From positions 56,916,048 to 56,980,047 of the forward strand of contig NC_030685.2 of NCBI RefSeq assembly GCF_000004195.4: a stretch of DNA of 64,000 nt, given 5' to 3'. A model generated the notes under the pieces. The model was not told where the DNA came from, ran no database searches, and saw nothing but the letters and a program-made list of their open reading frames with translations. Each line of letters begins with the position of its first letter. Within the stretch, counting starts at the first letter, position 1. The translations under genes were made by a program, and so were the position numbers. Source of the stretch: Xenopus tropicalis. Its lineage: Eukaryota > Chordata > Amphibia > Anura > Pipidae. Below are positions 24,524 through 35,170 of this stretch, one piece after another.

Positions 24524-24625
24524 TAGATGAGAATTAAACCAACTTTTCAGCAGAAAGCCTTTCTAAAAGGGAAATCCTGAAAGGAATCCTTTCTGCCGAA
24601 ACGTTGGGGTAATTCTCATCTTTGG
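24524..24625. mobile_element. Small Penelope-like foldback
   Basis: AGATGAGAATTAAACCAAC...CAGCAGAAAG on the left is mirrored by CTTTCTGCCGAAACGTTGG...AATTCTCATCT on the right, with a loop of about 30 nt. It contains the GCCGAAACGTTGG tail motif. Confidence 0.6.
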
Positions 24626-24841
24626 CAAGTGTATCCGCTAACCTGTGTGTCTCTTTTTGCCTATGCACATTTTTGTGGTATGTATTATTTTACAACTTTA
24701 TGTGTTTTACAACTTTATGTGTTATTTTCTGTAATTTTGTAATTAAAAAACCTTCTGCATATTAGATAAAGGATAACTACTTATTTAATACTACCACTGT
24801 GCTTGTGTTTTCTGTGTGCAAACCCTTATTCTATTTAGAAA

Positions 24842-24895
24842 TTATTGTCCCCAGGTCCAGAGCATTCTGGATAACAGGTCTCATACCTGTACTTT
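24842..24895. repeat. Fragment of M repeat
   Basis: AGCATTCTGGATAACAGG...CATACCTGTA matches one end of the M repeat seen complete at 33306-33605 and 61205-61540. Confidence 0.6.
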
Positions 24896-25841
24896 AATAT
24901 ACTGGAATAATTCCTCCTCTACAGTATGAACTGGAGCTACCATATTGCTCTTAAGATATTCATGGGTTAGCACATCTTGTGGTTATAAATAACCACTTTG
25001 TTAACCTTTTTGTATGTTACAGATGCAACTATTCTACTCAACTTTTTATTTGACCATCACTGTTTATCTTATGTGGCTCAAAATTATTGGCATTCTTTTA
25101 TTCACTATGTCTACTGAAAATGTTAAAGCATCTGGTCACCGGGGTCACTGACAATGAACTGGCTGGTTGCTAGAGTAATGAACCACTAGCAACCAGACCA
25201 TTTCAAAGTCCAAGCCTCAGTGTTGCAAAAATACCAGGTTTTCAAAAACACAAAAAAAATAATGAATGTAAAATTACTCAGAGTGCTCTTCTTGGTTTTA
25301 AGCTCAACTAACTACAGGAAAAGTACAAGCGACCTGCTGTGTCGTAGGATGTAAATGAGCCCTTTTTTTGCTGGGTGGGAAGAAGGTGGGGGGGAATACT
25401 TACTGTATATTTACCACTTTATATTTTAATCACAAAACAGCAAAAAAAAGCAAAACAAAATAAAAATATAATTGCGTATTTTATTAATGCAGAGCTTAAG
25501 TTTTTCACAGCTTGCTAAACTACATATATACAGGCCCCAATATAATACTATTCATTTTGGAATAGCCGTACTGAAGGTTGGTTCATTCAGCAGCCAAAAA
25601 AGGTGCCAAATCAAAGGCATTCCCTTGCAATATAAATTTGTCAGCAGCTTCTTGTGTTTTTTTATGGTGTTTTCAAACTTAAACTTCGAGCCCCATACAG
25701 CATTCAGCTACACAAAAATATCATTCCTCTTACTTCATTTATTTGGAAACTACTCGAATCATGCCTTTCTGGATGTGTTTTCTGGCTGATATACTTCTTC
25801 TGATTTTTGTAAAGAATCTTGCTCTTTGAATTTCCCTAGAG

Positions 25842-25955
25842 TACATTTTGAAAAGAGCTAATAGAGTCAGCTACAAACTGGCGCTGGCAACTGTCATCAC
25901 CCATCTATGCCAACATGTTGTCCTGGCACAAGGTGCCATTAAGAATAGTAAAATG
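25842..25955 (+). CDS. Putative host gene, exon 3
   Basis: TTTGAATTTCCCTAGAG|TAC opens 38 codons, YILKRANRVSYKLALATVIT then HLCQHVVLAQGAIKNSKM, ending AAAATG|GTATGT. The segment is free of stops and rich in helical residues. Two AGs lie next to each other in the acceptor (CCTAG and AG); only use of the second keeps the frame open from exon 2, and the first would need a phase-1 predecessor. Donor and acceptor strength and lack of repeats around it favour a true exon. Function unknown. Confidence 0.6.
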
Positions 25956-26386
25956 GTATGTGCTATTAATTTGCCTGTTTTCTTTACATTTTAGTCAATT
26001 AATATTTCATGTATATTCACCTTACACATAATTGCATGATTATAGGGGCCATTGACTTAAAGATTTGCAGCATACAAAGTCCAATTTCATATGCAATAAC
26101 TGTTTTTTACCTGCAATGCAGTGTTTTTTTCCCCATAATTCAATTGGCACTGCAGCCTCAAGGTGATGATGCATTGAAGCAGTGGCAGCCAATGCAGCCA
26201 ATGCATCAAAATGTGCACAAATCAGATACAATAGCACTGAAAATTCTGGATGGTGTCACTTCTGGTGCAGCAAAGTAACGTGTCTGATTATATAAGCACA
26301 GGATTGCTGTGTCGACTTAGCCCGTGTGGGAACCCTGAGGGTGGCAATAGGTGAAGGGTTCCCATGGGTCAATAGACTACAGGAGA
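25956..26386. other. Intron 3, first part
   Basis: No supported feature. Overlapping open frames on both strands at 26009-26278 are not gene-like. Confidence 0.4.
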
Positions 26387-26493
26387 TAGGGCCAGATTTA
26401 AAAATTGTGCACCCCATCCTGCTCACACCCCTCTCTCAGATCTTTGCCACCGTAGGCACGGGCCTTTGTGTCCTGCAGACAAATCTGGGCCTG
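26387..26493. mobile_element. Short hAT-like MITE (family N)
   Basis: TAGGGCCAGATTT and AAATCTGGGCCTG form terminal inverted repeats. Flanks ACAGGAGA and ACAGGATA match at 7 of 8 positions, as expected for a hAT target duplication. Confidence 0.7.
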
Positions 26494-26762
26494 ACAGGAT
26501 AAAGGCAGTTGTACAAGGAGCAACTACATGGAAGTACCTTAAAACAATATTGACACATTCCATTTTTAACAGGAATGTGTTACTATGGCCAAATTAACCA
26601 CAATACTACTATTATTTTGTAATGTATGTGCACCTGTTCTGCCCACCCCTAACGCTAACCTGTGCTGTGGGTCCCGTGGGTATCGGGTCAATATCACATA
26701 TCACTAACACATATAATATGATTATGAAAGAATAGCAGCAAAAGGGTTTATGTAGGGATAGT

Positions 26763-27007
26763 ATGGCTACCTGTCCAGTTTTGACTTAGACAGCCTGGTT
26801 TTCGGAAGGGCTGTCAGGGTCAAAACTGCCTGTCGGTTTCCCCAATTTGGAAAACTGGGCAGGACTCTTTGAGATTGACGGATCACCATGTCATAGCCCT
26901 GCCCCGTGACGTCATAGTCCCACCCATGGGATGCCACTATGCCGCCCAGTGACATCACGCCCGCCCTCCTGCCCGGAGTTAGCCACTGCAAAAGGTGGCA
27001 ACCCTAA
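26763..27007. mobile_element. hAT-like MITE with exact 8-bp duplication
   Basis: GGGATAGT occurs at 26755-26762 and at 27008-27015. The element starts ATGGCTACCTGTCC and ends AAAGGTGGCAACCCTAA, degenerate inverted repeats. The interior contains several GACGTCA/TGACATCA-like words. Confidence 0.7.
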
Positions 27008-27015
27008 GGGATAGT

Positions 27016-28106
27016 GGCATGTTCTTGTTAAAACCTGGAACGTGTCACTGTGTCACTAACTCTTTCATTTTTTGGAATATTTTGTGCAACAATTTCAGGG
27101 TATCTTGCACGAACGTGCACTTACAGTAACTAAATGACTCCTTATTATACTGTATGTGACCAATAGGGATACAGCAGAATACCAGCCTGGAAAATGTAAA
27201 CCCTCAAGACAAATAAGTGTAAAATTGCTTAGTGTGCTCTTCTGCGAAATGTTTCTCTGTTTCTCTGCATCAGAAGACTTATCTTCCTTTTCTGACAACA
27301 TCCCCCTATTGCCAGGCCACTTGGCGAAAACTGACCAGTGAATGGCGATGTTGTTTTTTATTATAGTAGCAGTGTAAAAACTGATAATATTTTGAAAACT
27401 AGAACAAAAATAATGTATATTGCAAAAGTTTTATAGAATGATATTAATGAAATAAGGGCTATAGAAAGCGTGATTTCTATGGTTAAAGTTCCTAGAAACC
27501 AGAAAGGGCATAGTGTGTGAGGCTATATTTATGCCATTAATTACTTCATTTTTCATCCCCTCTCCTATTCATTTTTCCTTTAGCCATTTAAGCTACTGCT
27601 TGGATGCTAGTATTAGTAACCTAGTAACCAGTTGGCAAATTAAAAATTTGGGGATCTAAAGAACAAAAGGGAAAAAATAGAAGTACTACCATCAACATCC
27701 TATCACTTCCTGTATTTTAGATATTTTCTCTATACAAAGGGAAATATAGTACCGGGAAGGAGAAAACCAAGAATAAATAAATATTATTTATTCTTAGACT
27801 CTAGATGTCCTTGAAAAAAGCAAATGCAGTAAACAATGCCAAGGTAGTGGCTGTTAAGAAACAGAAAAACAAAAGTACTTGATAAACCAATGGTTCTTAT
27901 CTGGCAACAAATGCTGTTTCTCTAGGACATGCATAGCATTTTTGCGTGCAGGCTTTTTTTTGCAATTGTCTGTAATGGGAAGCAGAGACATCTATGACTC
28001 CCTCATGTTTTCCTATGATCTCAGCCAGTGAATTGGTAACCACTCCACTTCAATAATGAAGTCAATTTAATAATGCTCTGTCACTAACCTTAATTTTCTG
28101 TTGTAG
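27016..28106. other. Intron 3, last part
   Basis: No element termini recognised. A pair of opposing open frames at 27095-27341 looks like chance. Confidence 0.4.
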
Positions 28107-28175
28107 TTCCCATATGGTTGTCTGGATAACTGTGTCCCACCTGAATTTCTCCATGAAGAGAGAATAAGCTCCCAG
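28107..28175 (+). CDS. Putative host gene, exon 4
   Basis: TTTTCTGTTGTAG|TTC starts 23 codons (FPYGCLDNCVPPEFLHEERI then SSQ) ending CCCAG|GTAAAT. Length is a multiple of three, phase 0 at both sides, in agreement with exons 3 and 5. Acceptor and donor are both close to consensus. No domain recognised. Confidence 0.62.
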
Positions 28176-28434
28176 GTAAATGTCACTTTCCCCCTAACAA
28201 ATTATCAACAATTGTGTCTCATGTCCCAAGTAGAAGGTTAAGCAGGTAATTAGGCCCTAATGCTATATTTGGCACATAACACTGTATTCTCCTGTGGTAA
28301 ATACATTTGAATCCCAAGGTTCCTTTAGGTCTGTATTTTCAGGAATGGTTACAACCCCTGCCTGCAACATGTGGGTAGGCTGCTACTCTGCAGGAAAAGG
28401 TGATGTACTGTGCTAGCCAGTCAAAATGTTACAG

Positions 28435-28618
28435 GGTAACCCTTTTGAAATAGAAAATAACAAAAGTGGTATAAAGGTGATACCTTTATTGGCTAACTAA
28501 GGTAACCATAGCAAGCTTTCAGAACATTTCAGTTCCTTTTTCAGAGGTAATCAGCTTGAAAAATAACAAAAGTGTTTACTTTTGTTATTTTCTATTTCAA
28601 AAAGGGTTACTCTGCTAT
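28435..28618. mobile_element. Foldback of Penelope-like tail type
   Basis: AACCCTTTTGAAATAGAAAA...AACAAAAG at 28437-28471 is mirrored by CTTTTGTTATTTTCTATTTC at 28587-28606. The interior (GGTGATACCTTTATTGGCTAACTAA) resembles Penelope-like 3' ends. Confidence 0.55.
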
Positions 28619-29010
28619 TTGGCACAGTGTATTTTAGCCTAGAAAAGTCAGCAGAGAAAACACCAAATCTGACACATATAAATTCATATACAGTTATCTC
28701 GCACATTATAACCTTAACTAGTGTTATAGGCGTTTTTTAAAAACAGGACACAGGAGAGGTCATTTACAGAAACGCCAGGCACAAGTGCAAGAGCACTAAT
28801 ACGTGCAAATTCACTTTTGCCTGGGATCTGGTGGGGCTCTGTACCTAGTGCGGGAGATTTGAAGTCTGGCACTAGATGTAGAGCACACCACAGATGGGTG
28901 CTAGGTAGCCGTGTTCTTACTGCCTACCAAAAGGTAGATGTCCGGTACAGGGCTAGATGCCGTCTGCACATGCCGATGCTCTCTAACTAGCACATCAGAT
29001 TGCTGAACAA

Positions 29011-30187
29011 GTTAGCCCCGGGGCAGCCATTCCTGCACTGGTACAGCTGGGGTGTTTGCTACAGAAACCCTACTATAGTTTATATAAATACCCAGCTGTG
29101 TAGCCCCCGGGCAGCCATTCCTGCACTGGTACAGCTGGGGTGTTTGCTACAGAAACCCTACTATAGTTTATATAAATACCCTGCTGTGTAGCCCCGGGGG
29201 CAGCCATTCCTGCACTGGTACAGCTGGGGTGTTTGCTACAGAAACCCTACTATAGTTTATATAAATACCCTGCTGTGTAACCCTCAGGGCAGCCATTCCT
29301 GCACTGGTACAGCTGGGGTGTTTGCTACAGAAACCCTACTATAGTTTATATAAATACCCCGCTGTGTAGCCCCGGGGCAGCCATTCCTGCACTGGTACAG
29401 CTGGGGTGTTTGCTACAGAAACCCTACTATAGTTTATATAAATACCCTGCTGTGTAGCCCCGGGGGCAGCCATTCCTGCACTGGTACAGCTGGGGTGTTT
29501 GCTACAGAAACCCTACTATAGTTTATATAAATACCCTGCTGTGTAACCCCGGGGGCAGCCATTCCTGCACTGGTACAGCTAGGGTGTTTGCTACAGAAAC
29601 CCTACTATAGTTTATATAAATACCCTGCTGTGTAACCCCGGGGGCAGCCGTTCCTGCACCGGTACAGCTGGGGTGTTTGCTACAGAAACCCTACTATAGT
29701 TTATATAAATACCCCGCTGTGTAGCCCCGGGGGCAGCCATTCCTGCCCCGGTACAGCTGGGGTGTTTGCTACAGAAACCCTACTATAGTTTATATAAATA
29801 CCCTGCTGTGTAGCTCCGGGGGCAGCCATTCCTGCACCGGTACAGCTGGGGTGTTTGCTACAGAAACTCTACTATAGTTTATATAAATACCCTGCTGTGT
29901 AGCCCCTGGGGCAGACATTCCTGCACTGGTACAGCTGGGGTGTTTGCTACAGAAACCCTACTATAGTTTATATAAATACCCCGCTGTGTAGCCCCGGGGG
30001 CAGCCATTCCTGCACTGGTACAGCTGGGGTGTTTGCTACAGAAACCCTACTATAGTTTATATAAATACCCCGCTGTGTAGCCCCGGGGGCAGCCATTCCT
30101 GCACTGGTACAGCTGGGGTGTTTGCTACAGAAACCCTACTACAGTTTATATAAATAAGCTGCTGTGTAGCCCTGAGGGCAGCCATTC
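29011..30187 (+). repeat. 89-bp satellite array, about 13 units
   Basis: The word GCAGCCATTCCTGC recurs at 29023, 29111, 29200, 29289, 29377, 29466, 29555, 29644, 29733, 29822, 29911, 30000 and 30089, spacing 88-89 bp. Units are almost identical, so the expansion is recent. The unit (GTTTGCTACAGAAACCCTACTATAGTTTATATAAATA and neighbours) is an internal segment of the TTAA-type element that follows: the same words occur once in 30470-30600. Transcription through it would give an open frame only by chance. Confidence 0.95.
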
Positions 30188-30770
30188 AAGCTGGAAAAAA
30201 GGCACAGGTTACATAGCAGATAACAGATAAGACACCATTGTATTCTACAGGGTTTATCTGTTAGCTGCTATGTAACCTGTGCCTTTTCTTCTTTTGAATG
30301 GCTGCCCCCATGGTTACACACCAGGATTTATATAAACTCTAGTAATGTTTCTGAAGCAAACACAAAAAACTTTTAACAGTGCAGGGCAGCAGTACATTAT
30401 AGTTTAATTTCTTTTAAATATATACATTTTTTGGTGTTACTGTTCCTTTAAAGGAACAGTAACACCAAAAAATGAAAGTGTATAAAAGTAATAACAATAT
30501 AATGTACTGTTGCCCTGCATTGCTACAACTGGTGTGTTTGCCTCAGAAAGACTACTAAAGTTTATATAAGTAAGCTGCTGTGCAGCCATGGGGGCAGCCA
30601 TTCAAAGGAGAGAAGGCACAGGTTACTTAGCAGATACCAGATAAAGCCCCATTTTATGGGGCTTACCTACTAGTTATCTGCTATGTAACCTGTGCCTTTT
30701 CTCCTTTTTTCCAGCTTGAATGGCTGCCCCCATGGCTACACAGCAGCTTATTTATATAGGGCCATGTTGT
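30188..30770. mobile_element. Two head-to-head Kolobok-like ends (TTAA type)
   Basis: GGTGTTACTGTTCCTTTAAAGGAACAGTAACACC at 30433-30466 is two copies of the same terminus meeting at TTTAAA. On each side follow inverted blocks such as GGCACAGGTTACATAGCAGATAAC and GCTATGTAACCTGTGCC, then AATGGCTGCCCCCATGG. The left half joins the 89-bp array. TTAA targets and AGGAACAGTAACACC-type ends are typical of frog Kolobok-like elements. Confidence 0.7.
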
Positions 30771-31192
30771 AATAATGCTCCATCTGCATGTGCCATGTAT
30801 TTTGCTTCAATTTGCCGTTTTATGCTGATGAAAAATGGCAACTAACAGAGATCAAACTAAAACTGACACATTGTAGGTAAGTTAATAAGAAATGCAAAGT
30901 TTGTTACAGGTGTTGAATGAACAGGTGCTGAATGAATGCAAAAATGCCATATGTTATTGCATATCAGGCCAGGGACTGGCAATCTGTGGGTTCTGGCAAA
31001 TGCCAGAGGGGCTGCTGTAAGGTGCCATTGGCAGTCACTATTAATTGAGCTGGGGGGGGCTGTTTGGGCCTCTGTGTAGCAGAAATGCCCGTGTTAAAGG
31101 TTCAGGTGATGTGGCCTAAATGTAAGGTTCTACTTGCTGCATGTTTTTAGAAATAATAGTGGACTAATTTCATTGACCTTTTCTTTCTATAG

Positions 31193-31323
31193 GCTCTGCG
31201 ACAGCTGTTAGATAAGGGATATTTCACAACTGTATTGCAGTTCTCTTACAACATGAAGAGTGATTTATACAATTCCAAAGTGATCACCAAATGCCTTGAT
31301 CTGCTGGAAAGAGGGATTTTCAG
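31193..31323 (+). CDS. Putative host gene, exon 5
   Basis: TTTTCTTTCTATAG|GCT begins 43 codons plus two bases: ALRQLLDKGYFTTVLQFSYN, then MKSDLYNSKVITKCLDLLER and GIF, ending TTTTCAG|GTACAA. It is a clean open segment of helical character with strong splice signals and no overlap with repeats. It ends in phase 2; exon 6 supplies the missing base. Together with exons 3, 4 and 6 this is the best evidence for a real gene. Protein family unknown. Confidence 0.68.
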
Positions 31324-31414
31324 GTACAAATGCAGAGCCATAATTTGAGTGACACTCTATTAAAGTGAAGCTTATAGGGTCAGAAATGCCAGGAAATTAA
31401 AAAGCCTTGAATCC

Positions 31415-31745
31415 TTAAAGGAGACCTGTTACCCATCCAGTAAAACCTGCATAATAAAAGTCCTTTCCAACGTAAACATAAAACCCCAATTCTTTTTTTC
31501 ATTAAAACATCCATACCTGTTATAATTGCATTTAAAAATATCAGCTGTCAATCATATATTGCTTTCCCCACCTCTATGCCCCGGGTGTAGAGACAGGGCA
31601 GTCAATTACTTTAACTTTCCATTTTGCACTTCTTAGATGTCACGGCACTTCTTACATTCCCCCTCCCTCCTCACTGCCTATAACTGTATCCTGTGCATGG
31701 CCATCAGGTTCCACCTTGTGGCGCAATATTGGTCTTCATTTGTAT
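31415..31745. mobile_element. Kolobok-like element fragment in intron 5
   Basis: TTAAAGGAGACCTGTTACCC at 31415 is the terminus that also bounds the element at 36030-39805. The sequence CATTCCCCCTCCCTCCTCA and GGCCATCAGGTTCCACC reappears there in the opposite strand (39541-39620). The right terminus is missing. Confidence 0.7.
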
Positions 31746-31774
31746 TTGCACCTTTTGAATTATTTATTACATTA

Positions 31775-32110
31775 CATTAACATTTATTTATAAAGCGCCA
31801 ACATATTCCGCAGCGCTGTACAATAAGTGGGTTACATACATTGGACATACAGAGTAACATATAAAGCAATCAGTTACCGATACAAGAGGTGAAGAGAGCC
31901 CTGCCCAAAAGAGCTTACAATCTACAAGGAGAAAGGGTTGAGACACAAGGCGTGGGAATGGGCGTGACCAGAGTTGTGAGAGGTGTGGCACAGGGTATTG
32001 CTAAACTAGATTAGGGTAAGCTTCTCTGAATAAATGTGTTTTTAGAGATCTCTTGAAGGCAGAGAGATTGGGAGAAAGTCTGATAGTTTGTGGGAGCGAA
32101 TTCCAGAGAA
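31775..32110 (+). repeat. 'Cell-periphery' repeat P, copy 1
   Basis: ATTTATAAAGCGCCAACATATTCCGCAGCGCTGTACAATAAG...CCCAAAAGAGCTTACAATCTAC is a repeat I know as frequent in Xenopus sequence. A second copy, at 34830-34997, was split by a later insertion. Comparison of the two gives the empty site of that insertion. Confidence 0.75.
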
Positions 32111-32119
32111 GGGGGGAAG

Positions 32120-32450
32120 CCCTTGTTTAGCAGTTGAACAAACATTTGAACTGCTATCTGGTTGCTAGGGCCCAATTTAACCTAGCAACCAGGCAGTAGT
32201 TTGAAAATGTGACAGAAATATGAGAAAAAGAGGGCCTAAATAGAAAGATAAGTAATATAAAGTGACAACAATAAAACTATAGCCTTGAAATCATTTTTTG
32301 GCTGCTGGGGTTAGTGACCCCCATTTGAGTTACAAGAGGAGGGTAATTAATTAAAAAATATAAAAAAGACAAATTAAAAAGTTTCTAAGAACAGACCATT
32401 CTAAAACATACTAAAAGTTAACTGGAAGGTGAACCAGCCCTTTAAGCCCT
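32120..32450. repeat. Old TTAA-type repeat in intron 5
   Basis: Contains CTGGTTGCTAGGG...CCTAGCAACCAG and ends GGTGAACCAGCCCTTTAA, wording common to frog T2/Kolobok-like MITEs. The left terminus is unclear. Confidence 0.45.
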
Positions 32451-32478
32451 GCAACATGAACGATTATGCCATGGTTGT

Positions 32479-32703
32479 TTGCTCAATATATTGTTTTTCA
32501 ATCGTTTTGCTCAAACCCCTATGCTAAATCCTTATGCTCTGGATCCCACAAAGCAGCAAGAGAAGATTGAGCTTGTGCTAAACCTGAGCAGAAACAAAAT
32601 GTGGGGGGCTACTGGGGAAATCTGTGGAGGTATGGATCTGTACTTCTATGGAGTGCTGTACTTCTGGGCTGATACAGTAAGATGGAAGGTATTCCTAGTC
32701 TAA
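32479..32703 (+). other. Protein-like open segment inside intron 5, unexplained
   Basis: The + frame reads PYALDPTKQQEKIELVLNLS then RNKMWGATGEICGGMDLYFY and ends VRWK before a stop. Composition looks protein-like. It cannot be inserted between exons 5 and 6 in phase: the acceptors I tried give a stop within ten codons. It may be a remnant of another gene or retrocopy. Confidence 0.25.
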
Positions 32704-33159
32704 TTTGTAGTCTACTTCTTTGATATTCCCATTTAAATATAGTCAACCTGTTATCTTTTTTTGAATTTTTAAGGAATATAATACAAGCTCTTCACATCAC
32801 AGTAACTTTAAAGACATTATTCAAATGTCACCATAAATCGTAATTTTCCTCCTAGGTTAATTTGTCCATGATAAAATTATTGCAGCACAACAGGATAAAG
32901 GCTTAGCAGCACTTTTGTGCCGCACCACTCTGCTTGAAGGGAACTTTTAATACTTGATTATACGCATTGTAAGGAAACCTCTCTTAAACCTGCTGTGGCT
33001 ACAAGAATGGACATGAAAAGTCCTTAGAAATGGATTTCAGAGGAATGCTTTTCTGTGGTATTTAGTACAAACACAGAGACTCGGTAAAATGCGTTATTAT
33101 AAATTGCTTTAAAGTTACTGCAGAGTCACCTTTTCTAAAGGCTCCATTCTCTTTGATAG

Positions 33160-33262
33160 CTTTGCTGACATCCACGAAGCAAAAACGGCCTTCACTGCGT
33201 ACGAAAATCTTGATCAGAGAGGGATAAGAGCTGAGCCACACACACTGCTAAAAGCTATAAAG
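33160..33262 (+). CDS. Putative host gene, exon 6
   Basis: TTCTCTTTGATAG|C TTT supplies the third base of a serine codon begun in exon 5, then encodes FADIHEAKTAFTAYENLDQR and GIRAEPHTLLKAIK, ending ATAAAG|GTAAGA (consensus donor). The pattern helix-x-Phe-x-x-x-Glu-x-Leu-Asp-x-x-Gly-Ile followed by a second helix resembles a degenerate EF-hand or a short helical repeat; the calcium-binding side chains are not convincingly there. Ends in phase 0. Confidence 0.68.
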
Positions 33263-33305
33263 GTAAGAGGCACAGTGGCTAGGTACGATATTCTTATTGT
33301 TCTTG

Positions 33306-33605
33306 TGCTGCTATGGGACCTTTCATCCAGAATACTTAGGACCTGGGGCCTTCCGGATAAAGGGTCTTTCCATAATTTGGATCTTCATACTCTAAGTCTG
33401 CTAAAAAGTTATTTAAACATTATATAAACCCAATAAGATTGTTTTATTTATATCTTAGTTAGGATCAAATACAAGCTACTGTTTTATTTTTATATTAAAA
33501 TGTGAATTATTTGATTAAAATGGAGTCTATGGGAGGTGGTCTTTCCGTAACTTGGAGTTTTTTGGATAAAAGGTTGACAGATAACAGATCACATACCTAT
33601 ATTAA
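33306..33605. mobile_element. M repeat (MITE), copy 1
   Basis: Starts ATGGGACCTTTCATCCAGAATAC and ends CAGATAACAGATCACATACCTATA, with inverted GGATAA/TTCCGGATAAAGG motifs near both ends. Full relatives lie at 44171-45000 and 61205-61540. Useful as reference for the unoccupied site at 44257. Confidence 0.75.
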
Positions 33606-34829
33606 ATCAGCGGTTTACAGTTTTGGAGAATGCCTTATTGATGGGGTAATATTTTATGTAAGGGTAGCACTAATCTCCATGATTTAATTGTGTAGTAGTT
33701 TCCTGTCACACAAATACAATCCAGTTCACATATTACCTGTCCTGTGCACAGGTTTAGGCTTTTAACTACATGCATTGTGGGGGATATCCCTCATTCCCAA
33801 ACCATTAAAAGTAAACCCTTTAACCTGCATATAATTCCCGGTGAGTACGAGTGAGACAACGTCAGGCCCATTACCAGCACCATTACAGAGTGATTAAGAC
33901 TCGACTAGGGTTGAGCAGCATCAGCCAGTCTCTAAAGGTTTATATATTAGAGATAAAATTATCCACATTCTTGAAAACTAGTCCAACAATATAATTTATT
34001 CACTGACTTTAAGACAAGTTTTTTGAGAAGTATGTGTTAAAGTTTCTCATCTCACTTTGATAAATATGCCATTTAAACTGGAATCCATAGCTACAGGCCA
34101 CTTCTATAAAAACCGCCAAATTTAATTTCTGTATCTAAGCCCACACCACATTTCTATCACATTTCTATATTTAAACCTTTATACATTAAGTAAATGTATA
34201 AAAGAAAAAGCACAGTGTAATTTTTATAGCATACAAAACTAAAATCACACATGTATCACACATACACAATATATTGTTAAATACCCCACTACTTGATTAG
34301 TGGCTTGACCACTTGGACAAATTAGTACACAGAAGCTAGTATTTCATCTAACAAACCAGCATTTTTTTATTGTTTAATAAAGCACAGTTTCTGGTCTTTA
34401 CTGATGAAAGAGCAAACTAGGAAGGAGACCCTGGTGAACCTCTTGTCGAATGAATTTGTATCAAGAGTTGTAGTTAAAGGAATGTTTAGGCGACAATGAT
34501 TACAGATTTGAGCACATTAAAAAATATTTGCATTAGGAAATATTAGGGGTCATTCCCTGTTTCCCTGCAGACGTACCTCCCCCTTACACCCAGCCCTGAC
34601 TAATGCATTCAGCTTTGTATTTGTAGGGGTAGCCACAGGCCACAAGAAGGCAATGTGGACATTGCAAAAAAAAAAAAAAATTGCATTTGTGGTTTATTTT
34701 CTGCACTTTGCACACTGCATTCTGTTAAGTAAATGGCCCCTGTTGTCACCTATCCAACTCCAAATGTATCCATATAACCCATATATACTGTATCTCTGTA
34801 CAAAAACATTTTTCTACACTATTATTATT
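33606..34829. other. Gene-free stretch after exon 6
   Basis: AT-rich. I looked for a further phase-0 exon and found none with both splice sites. An A-run lies at 34666-34680. Confidence 0.4.
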
Positions 34830-34997
34830 AATATGTATTTATAAAGCGCCAACATATTCTGCATCACTGTACAATAAGTGGGTTTCATACAATGGACATA
34901 CAGAATAACATACAAAGCAACCAATAACTGATACAAGAGGTGAAGATGCCCCTGCCCAAAACTGCTTACAATCTATAAAAAGGAGGGGTTGCGACAC
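34830..34997 (+). repeat. 'Cell-periphery' repeat P, copy 2, left part
   Basis: AAAGCGCCAACATATTCTGC...CTTACAATCTATAAAAAGG...GCGACACAAG parallels copy 1 (31790-31950). It stops at the insertion and resumes at 39840 with AAGGTGTGGGGATGGGC, which matches copy 1 CAAGGCGTGGGAATGGGC. Confidence 0.85.
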
Positions 34998-35170
34998 AAG
35001 GGGGCACATTCATTAAAGTACGACAGGTCCGAATACGCTTTATTTGCGCATTTTCTGCAATATTTTCGCAAATTTGCACAACTCTTTGTACTTTGTGACA
35101 CCTTGCGCAACAAGTCGTATTTGTCACAACGGGTGCAAAAGTTTCGGATTCATTCAAGCTTCGGTATCGT

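Noticed and set aside
29000..30190. CRISPR-like array of regularly spaced repeats
   Set aside because: Units are contiguous 89-bp tandem copies without variable spacers, in a vertebrate genome; the source element lies next to it.
33720..33850. Possible exon before CCCG|GTGAGT
   Set aside because: The phase-0 frame meets a stop 17 codons after the nearest acceptor.
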